Positions 39,342-48,059 of a stretch of DNA of 64,000 nucleotides are shown here, one piece after another (the first letter of the stretch is position 1; every line of letters begins with the position of its first letter). The stretch comes from Pseudoalteromonas ulvae UL12 (GTDB taxonomy: Bacteria; Pseudomonadota; Gammaproteobacteria; Enterobacterales; Alteromonadaceae). The stretch spans positions 186,001-250,000 of the forward strand of contig NZ_AQHJ01000035.1 of NCBI RefSeq assembly GCF_014925405.1, given 5' to 3'. Under the pieces are notes generated by a model, which was given only the letters and a program-made list of their open reading frames with translations, did no database searches and was not told the origin of the DNA. The position numbers and the translations under genes were made by a program.

Positions 39342-41132
39342 TTAGTTATTTTCAAAAAAATAACGGTAGTCAATGTTTGCCAAATGCATATAAAACACAA
39401 TCCCTTCTCCTGCGACGCTTTGCAGCTCGAGTTCTCCTTTTAACTTTTGAGTAATCAGGCTGTAAATAATACTGAGTCCCAATCCCGTCCCGCCTGATCC
39501 TCGTTTAGTGGTTACAAAGGGATCAAACACTTTTTTTAGCATCTCTTCTTCAATGCCGTTGCCATTATCAGAGAAGCGAAAATGCAGCGCACCAGAGACT
39601 AGTTTGACGAGCACTTCAATATGCAGCGTTTTATCGGGAACCAAACCATGCTTTAAACTATTGTTTATCAGCATGCCTATGATTTGATTGAATGCGCCAA
39701 CATAACTGCGTAAAAGTAAATTGTCAGGAATGTTGAGTTCAAAGGTCACGCTGTGTTTATTTAACTCATGGTTATACGTTTGGAACACGCTTTTTATTTG
39801 GTCTAACAGGTTAAATTCAACTAACTCGTCGTATTGTTGATGAACGGCGATTTGCTTGAAATTAGTAATTAATGAAGCGCAGCGCGCTAAGTTGGACTCC
39901 ATCAAATTTAAGCCCATATCGGCTTCATTGATTAAGTTATCGAGGTGTTCTTTTTTTAATGTCCCTTGCGCTAATAAGTGTTTTAGATTGTGCAGTTTAT
40001 GTCTGAGGTGGGATTCAGATGTAATTACAATCCCTAAAGGGGTATTGAGCTCGTGGGCAAATCCATTCACCATAGTTCCTAAACTCGCCATTTTTGCATC
40101 TTCAACTAAACGGTCTTGTGCTTTTTTCAACTTAGTGAGTAGTTCTTCAACATGACTGATCAATTCATTAAGGTGATTGGAAAACTCACTTAATTCATCA
40201 TCACCTGTGAGATCTGAGCGTAAAATAAAGTTATTTTCTGCGGTAATTTTAGCTAATAAGGAGTTCATTTTGAAAAAGCTTTGCGCTATTCGACGATGGA
40301 GCAAGCTGGAGATAATAATTTTGCAGGTAATGACAATAAACAGCAAGATCAATGCAGTCAGCAAAGTGTTGAATGCGTATTGCTCTAAAGTGTGATTAAT
40401 CATCTTACTTAGGCTCGCTGTTTGCTCTTCAATGCTTTTCTTGGTCAGACTATTTTGCCCAATGAGCCCACTATTTTTATTCAGGCCTTGTTCTTTACGT
40501 AACATTAAATACTGCTCAAGTGCCTGTTGATAATCATCCAGTAAAGTAATGCTTTTTTGGTGTTGTTGATGATAGCTTTTAGCCTGATTAACTAAGGTTT
40601 TATGTAATGTGAGGTATTGCTCGTCGATTCTTAAGAGGTAATCTTTTTCGCGTCGGCGAATTTCAAGAATGAGGATTTCAAAATTTTTATCATCGAGGTT
40701 TTGACTATAAGTTTGCAGAGCATGGACGGCATGTCGAAATTTAGCTCTTAGGCCTAAATCTTCGTTAAAACCAATTTCTCTTTGTAGATCAACGATTTTA
40801 TAAAGTGTTTTTTGATATTCTTTAACAGAAGAATCTAATTGCTCTAAGAGCAAAATAGACGTTTGCGTTTTAGTTAATCTGTCACTTAACAGGATTTTAG
40901 CTTGTAAGTATGTTTGAAAGTGCTGCTCGATACTTTTTGTATCGGGATCGTTTATGAACTCAGTGTCTAAAGAAGTAACCTGATACATTGCTTTTTGCAA
41001 ATTGAGTAATTGCTGATGAATCAATGCAGTGTGTGAGTCATTTCTATACAATAAGAAAGCACAGGTTAGAAAAATCACTAAGGTTAAAACACTTAAGATC
41101 TGTGATACGTTTAGTGAATGTCTCAGTTTCAT
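39342..41132 (-). CDS. Sensor histidine kinase
   Basis: About 596 aa from ATG 41132 (the frame extends to TTG 41138). Order: TM1 (about 12-30), a helical periplasmic sensor region (about 35-250) with extended coiled-coil character, TM2 (about 255-280), HAMP-like linker, coiled coil, HisKA with phosphoacceptor His360 in NGFAHELNTPLG, and HATPase with N-box NNSLKHG, G1 FSDNGNGI and G2 GGTGLGLSI. All catalytic boxes are intact. No response regulator is adjacent, so the partner is elsewhere (orphan kinase). Signal unknown. Confidence 0.92.
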   Translation of the reverse strand: MKLRHSLNVSQILSVLTLVIFLTCAFLLYRNDSHTALIHQQLLNLQKAMYQVTSLDTEFINDPDTKSIEQHFQTYLQAKILLSDRLTKTQTSILLLEQLDSSVKEYQKTLYKIVDLQREIGFNEDLGLRAKFRHAVHALQTYSQNLDDKNFEILILEIRRREKDYLLRIDEQYLTLHKTLVNQAKSYHQQHQKSITLLDDYQQALEQYLMLRKEQGLNKNSGLIGQNSLTKKSIEEQTASLSKMINHTLEQYAFNTLLTALILLFIVITCKIIISSLLHRRIAQSFFKMNSLLAKITAENNFILRSDLTGDDELSEFSNHLNELISHVEELLTKLKKAQDRLVEDAKMASLGTMVNGFAHELNTPLGIVITSESHLRHKLHNLKHLLAQGTLKKEHLDNLINEADMGLNLMESNLARCASLITNFKQIAVHQQYDELVEFNLLDQIKSVFQTYNHELNKHSVTFELNIPDNLLLRSYVGAFNQIIGMLINNSLKHGLVPDKTLHIEVLVKLVSGALHFRFSDNGNGIEEEMLKKVFDPFVTTKRGSGGTGLGLSIIYSLITQKLKGELELQSVAGEGIVFYMHLANIDYRYFFENN

Positions 41133-41236
41133 AATCAACCTAGTTAACTTAAAAAATATAAGTGTAGGTAAAAACTGAGTATTCTCTATTGGATAGTTTG
41201 AATTTTTCTAACGTGTCAGGCTCAGACTCACAGTGA

Positions 41237-41506
41237 TTATTTAATTATGATAGTGGTTATAAAAAGCACAGAGGTAAAAATAACCAGCCAAAGCATACGT
41301 TGTCTAAATGCGAATTGCTTGGTTTCATATCTCCCTAAGCGATGATTGGCGTGAATAATTGAAATACCGGCACACCCCAGCAAACCTAAAGTGAGTTGTG
41401 GTGTATTGCTAAACAACAGTGCGACAGCAGCACTGAAAGTCAGTAAAAATAAAACGATGAAAAAGGCAGCCGCAAAGGGCTTTGGTTGTAAATAAGTGGT
41501 CTGCAT
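41237..41506 (-). CDS. Small membrane protein, 89 aa
   Basis: Three hydrophobic segments (about residues 10-32, 36-52 and 66-88) and a basic loop (HRLGRYETKQFAFRQR). ATG 41506 is taken; a TTG at 41518 would add four residues. No family recognised. Separated by 104 bp from the kinase gene and same strand, so co-transcription is possible. Confidence 0.55.
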   Translation of the reverse strand: MQTTYLQPKPFAAAFFIVLFLLTFSAAVALLFSNTPQLTLGLLGCAGISIIHANHRLGRYETKQFAFRQRMLWLVIFTSVLFITTIIIK

Positions 41507-41748
41507 CCGTGAGTCCAATAAATATGATTTCCAATTCAGCTGTAGAGTGTAACTAATAAATTTGAATTGGCGAAGTATTAATCATAAAAAACCATTTTAA
41601 TACGCTCTCGTGACTCAAAAACAGCATTTACTTTTTGTAAACGAGCGTAGTTAACGCGCTTGATTTTGTATTAAAAGAAGAAAGGAACCTTGGCAGAATC
41701 GAGTAAAATCAATATAGTGAGCGCATCATTTTGAGCTTAAGGAAAAGC

Positions 41749-42495
41749 ATGTCCCGTTCAGAGCACGCAGCGACCCCCTCAGGTTTATCGACCCCGCAAC
41801 ATGGGCACGTCCCACATGGTAACGTGAATGTATGGCGTTACATGAATACGTGGAAATTTGAACAATTACTCAAAACAAGGGCGCTGTATTTTGCCAATGC
41901 GAACCAACTGACAGATCAATATGAAGTGTGTGTGCCAGAGGCGGTATTAGCAAAAAAAAGGCAATCCCTGATCCAGCAAGGTTTAAAAGATCACCAACTT
42001 GATGATGCTATGGCTACATTTCATTGGTCTAATCGCCCGGAAAAAGCGCATGTTTATATCAATTGTTGGTCGGTTAGCCCTCATGAGTCCTATGCCCTTT
42101 GGAAAATTTATTTAGGGGGCGATCATAATGGGGTGGCGGTTAGAACATCATTTAGTCAGCTGCGCCAAGCATTAAGTACCGAGCAAAGTCGCAATATCAA
42201 GCTAACGAATGTGGCATACAAAGGATTTATTTCACCCGACTCGTTGAGCCCAGAGACAGTGATTGCCACCAAAAAGCCTTTTTATGATTTTGAAAAAGAA
42301 CTACGCTTGTTTTTTGTCTGTGACACCGCCCTATGTGCCGGGGTCAATGTTGCAGTCGATGTCGATCGGGTTGTCCATCAGGTCTTTATATCACCGTTTG
42401 CGGATCCTGAGTATATCACTGCAATTCAACAGCTATTAAAGCGATATCATTTTGCGCATGTCACTATCAGGCACTCACAAATCAGAGAACTCTAA
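41749..42495 (+). CDS. DUF2971-type protein, 248 aa
   Basis: ATG 41749 behind AAGGAAAAG. The pattern VWRYMNTWKFEQLLKTRALYFANANQL..D..E, then CWSVSPHESYALWKIYLGGDHNGVAVRTS and FEKELRLFF, fits the DUF2971 family found in many bacteria, often in mobile or defence islands. Biochemical role unknown. It is the first of a probable three-gene operon: the next gene overlaps its stop (TAATG). Confidence 0.75.
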   Translation: MSRSEHAATPSGLSTPQHGHVPHGNVNVWRYMNTWKFEQLLKTRALYFANANQLTDQYEVCVPEAVLAKKRQSLIQQGLKDHQLDDAMATFHWSNRPEKAHVYINCWSVSPHESYALWKIYLGGDHNGVAVRTSFSQLRQALSTEQSRNIKLTNVAYKGFISPDSLSPETVIATKKPFYDFEKELRLFFVCDTALCAGVNVAVDVDRVVHQVFISPFADPEYITAIQQLLKRYHFAHVTIRHSQIREL

Positions 42496-42506
42496 TGGGA
42501 GATGGC

Positions 42507-42953
42507 ATGTTACGTTTAATGGGTTTAGACCATATCGTGTTACGCACTAACAAGCTTACCGAAATGCTGCATTTTTACTGTGATGTATTGGGCTGTGAAA
42601 TAGAAAGGGCACTGCCGAGCAATGTCGGGTTAACGCAGCTGCGCGCAGGTTCAGCTTTGATTGACTTAGTTGATGTCGAGAGTCAATTAGGCCGCCAAGG
42701 TGGCAAAGCGCCGACATCACAAGGCAATAACCTTGACCATTTTTGTTTGCAAGTAGCACCTATGCCACAGCGCGAAATAAAAGCGTATTTAGAGGCCAAA
42801 GGCATTGCCGTTGGCGATTTTGCCAGCCGTTACGGCGCGCAAGGGTTTGGGCAATCAGTTTATATCACAGATCCACAAGGCAACACAGTTGAATTACGTT
42901 GCCAGCAAGTTTTTAATCCTAATCAACAAACACCTACAGAAGGTAACGAATGA
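42507..42953 (+). CDS. VOC-family (glyoxalase-like) protein
   Basis: ATG 42507, with GGGAG 7 nt upstream (ATG 42495 is the alternative), gives about 148 aa. One VOC module: LDHIVLRTNKLTEMLHFY, NNLDHFCLQV, and YITDPQGNTVELR carry the conserved His/Glu metal-site positions (His in GLDHIV, His in LDHFCL, Glu in VELR). Members include glyoxalase I, dioxygenases and resistance proteins. Middle gene of the operon; overlaps the following gene by 4 bp (ATGA). Confidence 0.88.
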   Translation: MLRLMGLDHIVLRTNKLTEMLHFYCDVLGCEIERALPSNVGLTQLRAGSALIDLVDVESQLGRQGGKAPTSQGNNLDHFCLQVAPMPQREIKAYLEAKGIAVGDFASRYGAQGFGQSVYITDPQGNTVELRCQQVFNPNQQTPTEGNE

Positions 42954-43165
42954 ACCCACAACTGAAAGAAAAAATCATCACAATCTGTAATAAAAAAATA
43001 GCCGCAAAAGGTGAATCTGTCGGGGTGTCCTTTTACGCTTTTTTTGCCAATAAAAATGATGATCCTGTTTTATTAATGGAAGCAGCAACCTGGTGGATTG
43101 AAACTCATCAGCTCGATCACTTTGAAAAAGCAGTGAAAATAAAAGCCATGGTCGAATCGATGTAA
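42950..43165 (+). CDS. Small conserved-type hypothetical protein, 71 aa
   Basis: Starts by overlapping the VOC stop, with GAAGG upstream. Predicted mainly helical (MNPQLKEKIITICNKKIAAKG ... DHFEKAVKIKAMV), soluble and charged. The tight coupling and clean start support a real gene. Function unknown; the operon context suggests it works with the VOC protein. Confidence 0.65.
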   Translation: MNPQLKEKIITICNKKIAAKGESVGVSFYAFFANKNDDPVLLMEAATWWIETHQLDHFEKAVKIKAMVESM

Positions 43166-43293
43166 AAAATCTGGTGATTGGTCGCGATTTTACCCATTCT
43201 GGTTTTCGCAGTGATAAATTAAGGGTCATTATTATAAAATACAGGTTAGGTGCGACTGATGGCAACGCCTAAATGTGATGAAAGAGGATGAGT

Positions 43294-43740
43294 ATGTTCG
43301 AAAATAAATGGCAAAGTATTAGCTTGATTCTGGGTGTGGTATTTTTGTTGCTTAGCATTGCCTTTATTGTTGTAGTGGGTTTTGATTATCCGGTGTTTTT
43401 GCTGGGGACGTTTTCTGGCACCTCATTTTTTATTTCGTATGCGGTAAAGCAATCAAGAGAATTTCAGCTTGCTAACCAGCTCACGTCTTTACTTGAGCGC
43501 AATCAAAACGTTCTTAGCATTTGTAATAGGCATGTATCGCCATCAATGCTCAGTGAACCGATGGACATCGAGATAGCTCAGATCTCAAAACTCACAGTGC
43601 TCGATGAGTCTTTAACTGTGGTCTTAGATGATAATGAGCAAGGATTTGATTTTAAACTCACTGGTGATGCTGACGCCATCAAGCTTCGACTCAAAGAGTT
43701 ATTGACAAAAGAAGAGCTTCAACAGATTAGTTTGTCTTAA
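43294..43740 (+). CDS. Hypothetical membrane protein, 148 aa
   Basis: ATG 43294 is preferred because AGAGG is 7 nt upstream (ATG 43288 overlaps it). Two N-terminal helices (about residues 8-28 and 31-49), then a soluble C-terminal domain of about 95 residues with a beta-sandwich-like pattern (LTVLDESLTVVLDDNEQGFDFKL). No family recognised. Ends 30 bp before a strong shared hairpin. Confidence 0.65.
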   Translation: MFENKWQSISLILGVVFLLLSIAFIVVVGFDYPVFLLGTFSGTSFFISYAVKQSREFQLANQLTSLLERNQNVLSICNRHVSPSMLSEPMDIEIAQISKLTVLDESLTVVLDDNEQGFDFKLTGDADAIKLRLKELLTKEELQQISLS

Positions 43741-43769
43741 CCTAAAAGAGGTTGAGCAATAATGATATA

Positions 43770-43805
43770 GCCTGTTAAACACCCAAAGTTGCGTGTTTAA
43801 CAGGC
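43770..43805. terminator. Bidirectional terminator hairpin
   Basis: Perfect 13-bp stem GCCTGTTAAACAC/GTGTTTAACAGGC, 10-nt loop, between convergent genes 43294 and 43832. Confidence 0.8.
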
Positions 43806-43831
43806 ACAAAACCGCTTATTTCAAGGCAGAA

Positions 43832-44314
43832 TTAAACGGAGCTGCTCTCACATTGTTTTTTTCGTAGTTGGTATGGGACTAAACTTGGATTTTTAAGAGA
43901 TGTTTTGACTATGGGTGACACCACTTCGGCATTATCAAAATCTTCAATCCAAACAGCCATTTCTGCATTTTGGTCTAACATTTGACCGTTCAAAATGTAC
44001 TTTTTGCCAGCAGGAAGGTCGACATTGAAGTTCACTACAGCTTCACGACCTGCTGAATTATGAACTGTATCGGCCACATTCACCATCACCCATAAATTGT
44101 GTTTCCCTGCTGGGTACTCACGATTAGTTTGGTGCTCAATCACTCGCTGGTTATGGCAAAAAAGGAAAATAGATTCATTTCTGTTAGGCGTGTTGTCATA
44201 TTGGTTTTTAATTCTTACAAAACCCTCTTTGACATCCGTCTCGATGGGTAAAAGTGAACAACCAGAAACGGTCAGGGTCAGCGCACTCAGTACGCAAAGT
44301 AAACGACTTTTCAT
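43832..44314 (-). CDS. Hypothetical lipoprotein, 160 aa
   Basis: ATG 44314 (AAGGAT at 7 nt; ATG 44320 is too close to it). Lipobox LTVSGCS; the mature domain is small and beta-rich with a Cys pair (FLFCHNQ, KKQCESSS). Resembles small periplasmic adhesin-like or DUF lipoproteins in tone but no family is named. Predicted outer-membrane anchored. Confidence 0.65.
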   Translation of the reverse strand: MKSRLLCVLSALTLTVSGCSLLPIETDVKEGFVRIKNQYDNTPNRNESIFLFCHNQRVIEHQTNREYPAGKHNLWVMVNVADTVHNSAGREAVVNFNVDLPAGKKYILNGQMLDQNAEMAVWIEDFDNAEVVSPIVKTSLKNPSLVPYQLRKKQCESSSV

Positions 44315-44469
44315 CAGCATATCCTTATTAATAGAATGACGATAAACCAGTTATAAGTTGTACCTGTTAAGCGTTTTTTGGTCAAGGCTTATTCGTATTT
44401 AGATAATAAAGTCAGCATTTTTTAGGAGTTTCGGCGCTTTTAATCTAGTTTTTGCTGCAATGTTGCGAC

Positions 44470-45339
44470 CTAGACTAACGACTTTTGTTTAAGTCGTTTT
44501 CTAAATTGGCTCGGTGTGCTTTCTTTAAGGTATAAAAAACGCCGATTGAAGTTAGAAATATTTTTAAAACCACATTGGTCACTAATGGAGGTAATCGATT
44601 GGTTTGTATTAACGAGCAATTTGCATGCTTTGCCAATGCGCAGCTGGTTAATAAACTCAGTTAATGTGCGCTCCATGCGTTTTTTGAAAAAGCGATGAAA
44701 GTGATTGGTGCTCATATGCGCCATCCTCGCCAACTGCTCTGCACACATTGACTCAGTGTAATGTTGGTAAATGTAATCGATGACTTTATCGAATTTATCT
44801 TGTGCTTGATGGCTGTATGAAGAGGCAGAAAAGGTCGCGCTAGACAGAATATGGGTGTGAGCGTCTTGGCTCATTTCTCGCAGTAATCCCATTAAATTAA
44901 GGTATTGTTCAAATGGCTCACTTTGTTCTATTTGTTCAAAATACGTTTTAGCAATGCGGGCTGTTTGGGTTGAAAATTTGAGTCCGCGCTGTGAGTTAAT
45001 TAATAAATCCTCCAGTACCATCAGTTCAGGATTATTGAGCACATGCTGACTGAGCCATTTTTTTGGAATCTGAGCGACATGAACAACTTGAACACTGTTA
45101 TCTGCATTAGGAGAGGATTGCCAGGTGTGAGGTAAATCAGGCCCGAGAATGACTAAATCGAGTTCACTATAAGGAGCAATATAATCACCAATATGACACA
45201 CCCCTTTACTGTTCAGTGTTAAGCAAATTTCGTACTCAGGATGATAGTGCCAATTAAAGGGAATGAAATCTAACGTGTACTTGCAATAGCGCCACGATGA
45301 GTTGGTGTTAGGGATAACTTTTTCGCACATTGCACGCAT
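44470..45339 (-). CDS. AraC-family regulator of the sugar cluster
   Basis: ATG 45339 behind AAGGAAC gives 289 aa; the upstream in-frame extension to 45411 has no RBS. N-terminal cupin-like sensing domain (FIPFNWHYHPEYEICLTL, LGPDLPHTW) and a C-terminal double HTH (AEQLARMAHMSTNHFHRFFKK, ITSISDQCGFKNISNFNRRF). It is divergent from the transporter/kinase/hexosaminidase operon, so it most likely controls that operon in response to an amino sugar or its disaccharide; this is inference from position. Confidence 0.88.
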   Translation of the reverse strand: MRAMCEKVIPNTNSSWRYCKYTLDFIPFNWHYHPEYEICLTLNSKGVCHIGDYIAPYSELDLVILGPDLPHTWQSSPNADNSVQVVHVAQIPKKWLSQHVLNNPELMVLEDLLINSQRGLKFSTQTARIAKTYFEQIEQSEPFEQYLNLMGLLREMSQDAHTHILSSATFSASSYSHQAQDKFDKVIDYIYQHYTESMCAEQLARMAHMSTNHFHRFFKKRMERTLTEFINQLRIGKACKLLVNTNQSITSISDQCGFKNISNFNRRFLYLKESTPSQFRKRLKQKSLV

Positions 45340-45767
45340 GATTCGTTCCTTGTCATGTTTATTTCTGTAAACACTATTTGAACAGTTTGTATCAAATTCA
45401 GTGATACCCATCTATGCGTCTTTGGTATTAATCTATCGTTTAGTATGCCTTTCAAGCGTACATTTTATGGCTCAGTTTAAAAAATGGCCTTAAATGGATA
45501 GATAACTATCAGAGTTGGTGTGCTGCGTACCGTTTTATTGCTTAAAGCTTGGCTACCCTTGATGTAAATAAAGAGTGATCAAACCATGGTGCATCACCTA
45601 TTTCAGAGCGTTGGTTAATCAAATCTGATGATTAACCCTAAATTTCACAACGGACAGATTAAAGAAGGTTGAAAAGTATCAATATGCCATAGTTGAGTGC
45701 CGCACAAGCTCATTTCAACTGTCAGACTAGACGTCAATAATTTGGGAGTTCCCTCCCGCCTCGTTAC

Positions 45768-45838
45768 GAGTGGTGATTAATCAAATACCCTTGAATCAAT
45801 TTGTTTGTCTGCCCACAAACAGTTTGCAATCACCACTC
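45768..45838. promoter_or_regulatory. 11-bp inverted repeat in the leader of the sugar operon
   Basis: GAGTGGTGATT (45768-45778) and AATCACCACTC (45828-45838), 25 bp before the transporter start. Possible regulator-binding pair or mRNA structure. The rest of 45340-45863 holds promoters for both directions; no gene. Confidence 0.45.
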
Positions 45839-45863
45839 TATTTACTTTCTGTAGGAAATAAGC

Positions 45864-47123
45864 ATGAAAAATAACTACTTAGTTGTACTGTTGGTGATCG
45901 TGACATTTTTTGTTATTTCGTTCATTACCAATTTACTAGCGCCTATTTTTCCAGCACTGATTCAAAGTTACGACATCGGATTAACCTTGGCAGGTTTTTT
46001 TCCATTCGCCTTTTTTGCCGCGTATGGCGTGATGTCTATTCCTGCGGGAATACTGGTGCAAATGATTGGCGAGAAACAGGTGATGCTGGTGGCCTTTTTA
46101 CTGGCGCTGTGCGGCAGTGTCTTATTTGTTGTGTGGCCAGTGTTTGCTATTGCCATGGTGGCATTGTTTTTAATCGGTACAGCAATGGCGTTATTACAAG
46201 TGGCAATTAACCCGTTGCTTCGAAGTAGCGGTGGTTCAAAACACTTTGCTGTGCTGTCGGTGCTTGCACAATTTATGTTTGGTGCAGCGGCGACCATATC
46301 ACCTTTGGTCTATAGCGCCATTATTACCTCAGATCACGCCAGTACAACTTGGTTGTTGCAGTTGGTGCCAAGCAATATGACTTGGTTAAGCATGTATGTG
46401 TTATTTGCACTGCTGTGTTTAGTGATGTTGGTGGTGATCAGTATCATGAAAATTGACAACAAAGCAGCTCGCATTAACGCTGAACGCAGTCATTTCGGCC
46501 AAAGTTTGTTGTTATTTAAAGATACGACGGTGATTAAATTCTTTTTTGCCATTGTCGCGTATGTTGCGCTTGAGCAAGGGGTGGCTAATTCTATTTCTGT
46601 CTTTTTACAGCGTTACCACCAAGTCGACCCGAGTACACAAGGCGCGCAGGTGGTCAGTCAGTTTTGGTTATGTTTAACGTTAGGGTGCTTACTTGGCATA
46701 GTGTTATTAAAACTGTTTGATGCGAAGCATGTCTTGATTGCCTTTAGTCTTGGGGCGTTTGCGAGCTTAATGACTGCTCTTTTTGCTGATAAAGCGCTGG
46801 CAATGATGGCCTTTGCGGGCGTTGGATTTTTCTTATCTATTATGTGGTCGGTGATTTTTTCCTTGGCGCTCAACTCTGTGGCAACAGGGCATGGTGCGGT
46901 CTCGGGCATTTTATGTACTGGGATTGTTGGAGGGGCGATAGCGTCTCCTATTGTTGGTGCTATCAGTGATCTTTCTGGCAACTTACAAGTGTCTTTACTG
47001 ATTTTACTTATTCCGCTTGGATACATTTTCAGTGTTGGGTTATGGGCAAAACCGTTAGTCACCAACCACCGCGTCGCGGTTAAAACACCGACACAACCCA
47101 CCTCATTGGCACAAAACAATTAA
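45864..47123 (+). CDS. MFS sugar transporter (GlcNAc/NagP-like)
   Basis: A 419-aa permease with 12 predicted helices, RBS TAGGAAATAAG. Family features: FFAAYGVMSIPAGILVQMIGEK between TM2 and TM3 and ISDLSG near TM11, as in the FHS/fucose-type permeases to which the marine NagP GlcNAc transporter belongs. The substrate is inferred from its operon: a ROK sugar kinase and a GH20 beta-hexosaminidase follow. Predicted to import GlcNAc (or a related amino sugar) across the inner membrane. Confidence 0.85.
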   Translation: MKNNYLVVLLVIVTFFVISFITNLLAPIFPALIQSYDIGLTLAGFFPFAFFAAYGVMSIPAGILVQMIGEKQVMLVAFLLALCGSVLFVVWPVFAIAMVALFLIGTAMALLQVAINPLLRSSGGSKHFAVLSVLAQFMFGAAATISPLVYSAIITSDHASTTWLLQLVPSNMTWLSMYVLFALLCLVMLVVISIMKIDNKAARINAERSHFGQSLLLFKDTTVIKFFFAIVAYVALEQGVANSISVFLQRYHQVDPSTQGAQVVSQFWLCLTLGCLLGIVLLKLFDAKHVLIAFSLGAFASLMTALFADKALAMMAFAGVGFFLSIMWSVIFSLALNSVATGHGAVSGILCTGIVGGAIASPIVGAISDLSGNLQVSLLILLIPLGYIFSVGLWAKPLVTNHRVAVKTPTQPTSLAQNN

Positions 47124-47180
47124 GAAAAACCGCTGTTTAACCTGCGATATTGCAAATGTTTTTAGAAGTAAAGGGGCTGT

Positions 47181-48059
47181 ATGTTACACACTTTATTATG
47201 TGTCGATTTAGGCGGCACAAAAGCCTTGGTTGCCAAAGTGAGCGGCAATCAAATTCAGAGTAAGTCATATTTTGACGTCGACGGCGCAGCTTCAAAAGAG
47301 CAAACCAATCAATTTTTATGCGACATTATTGCGCAAGTGATTGATGACACCTGCCAAGGCATCGTGATAGGCGTGCCCAGTATGGTGGTGATGGAGACAG
47401 GTGAAGTGATTGAAACTGTCAATATTCCACGCTGGCAAAACGTTCCATTAAAAGCGCAGCTTAGCCAGGTATTTAATTTACCTGTGTTGGTTCATAACGA
47501 TGCAAATTGTTTTGCGATGGGTGAGTTTTGTCAAGGGGACTACAGCCAAGAAACAACTTTGATTGGAATTTGTTTAGGCACGGGCTTAGGAGCTGGTTTG
47601 GTACTAAATGGTGCTCTTTATACGGGTAAACATGCCGCAGCGGGTGAGTTTGGTAGCTTTAGTTATCAAAATGGGATTGTCGAGCACTTTACCTCTGGGC
47701 AATACTTCAAACGCCAAGGTTTAAATGGCAAACACATCTATCAACAAGCCTTAGATAATGATGCACAGGCCTTGCAGTTATTTGAGCAACTTGGCTGTCA
47801 CCTTGCTCATGCAATCGCGCAAATAGTGTTGGCTTATGATCCTGATGTGGTGGTGCTTGGGGGGTCTGTGGCGCAGTCGGCACCATTTTTCTTACCCAGT
47901 GTTTATCGTCATTTACCAGATTTAGTGAATCCTATGGTTTTAGCGTCGTTAGATATTCGTGTCAGCGAACTGGGTGACGATGCCCCGTTATACGGCAGTT
48001 ATGCGTTATTGAGTGATTATGTTGAAAAGCAACAGCTGGCGGAGGTCAAGTATGGGTAG
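47181..48059 (+). CDS. ROK-family sugar kinase
   Basis: A 292-aa kinase, RBS AAAGGGGC. ROK features: N-terminal phosphate loop CVDLGGTKALVAKV, catalytic region VLVHNDANCFAMGE with the base Asp, and GICLGTGLGAGLVL. The usual zinc-binding CxCGxxGCxE motif is absent: the region after AAAGEFGSFSYQ has no Cys. The neighbours suggest it phosphorylates GlcNAc entering the cell. Its end overlaps the start of the hexosaminidase gene by 8 bp, so the two are translationally coupled. Confidence 0.88.
   Translation: MLHTLLCVDLGGTKALVAKVSGNQIQSKSYFDVDGAASKEQTNQFLCDIIAQVIDDTCQGIVIGVPSMVVMETGEVIETVNIPRWQNVPLKAQLSQVFNLPVLVHNDANCFAMGEFCQGDYSQETTLIGICLGTGLGAGLVLNGALYTGKHAAAGEFGSFSYQNGIVEHFTSGQYFKRQGLNGKHIYQQALDNDAQALQLFEQLGCHLAHAIAQIVLAYDPDVVVLGGSVAQSAPFFLPSVYRHLPDLVNPMVLASLDIRVSELGDDAPLYGSYALLSDYVEKQQLAEVKYG

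Noticed and set aside
46658..47119. 153-aa minus-strand frame inside the MFS transporter
   Set aside because: Antisense shadow; the transporter frame has an RBS, twelve helices and a coherent operon.
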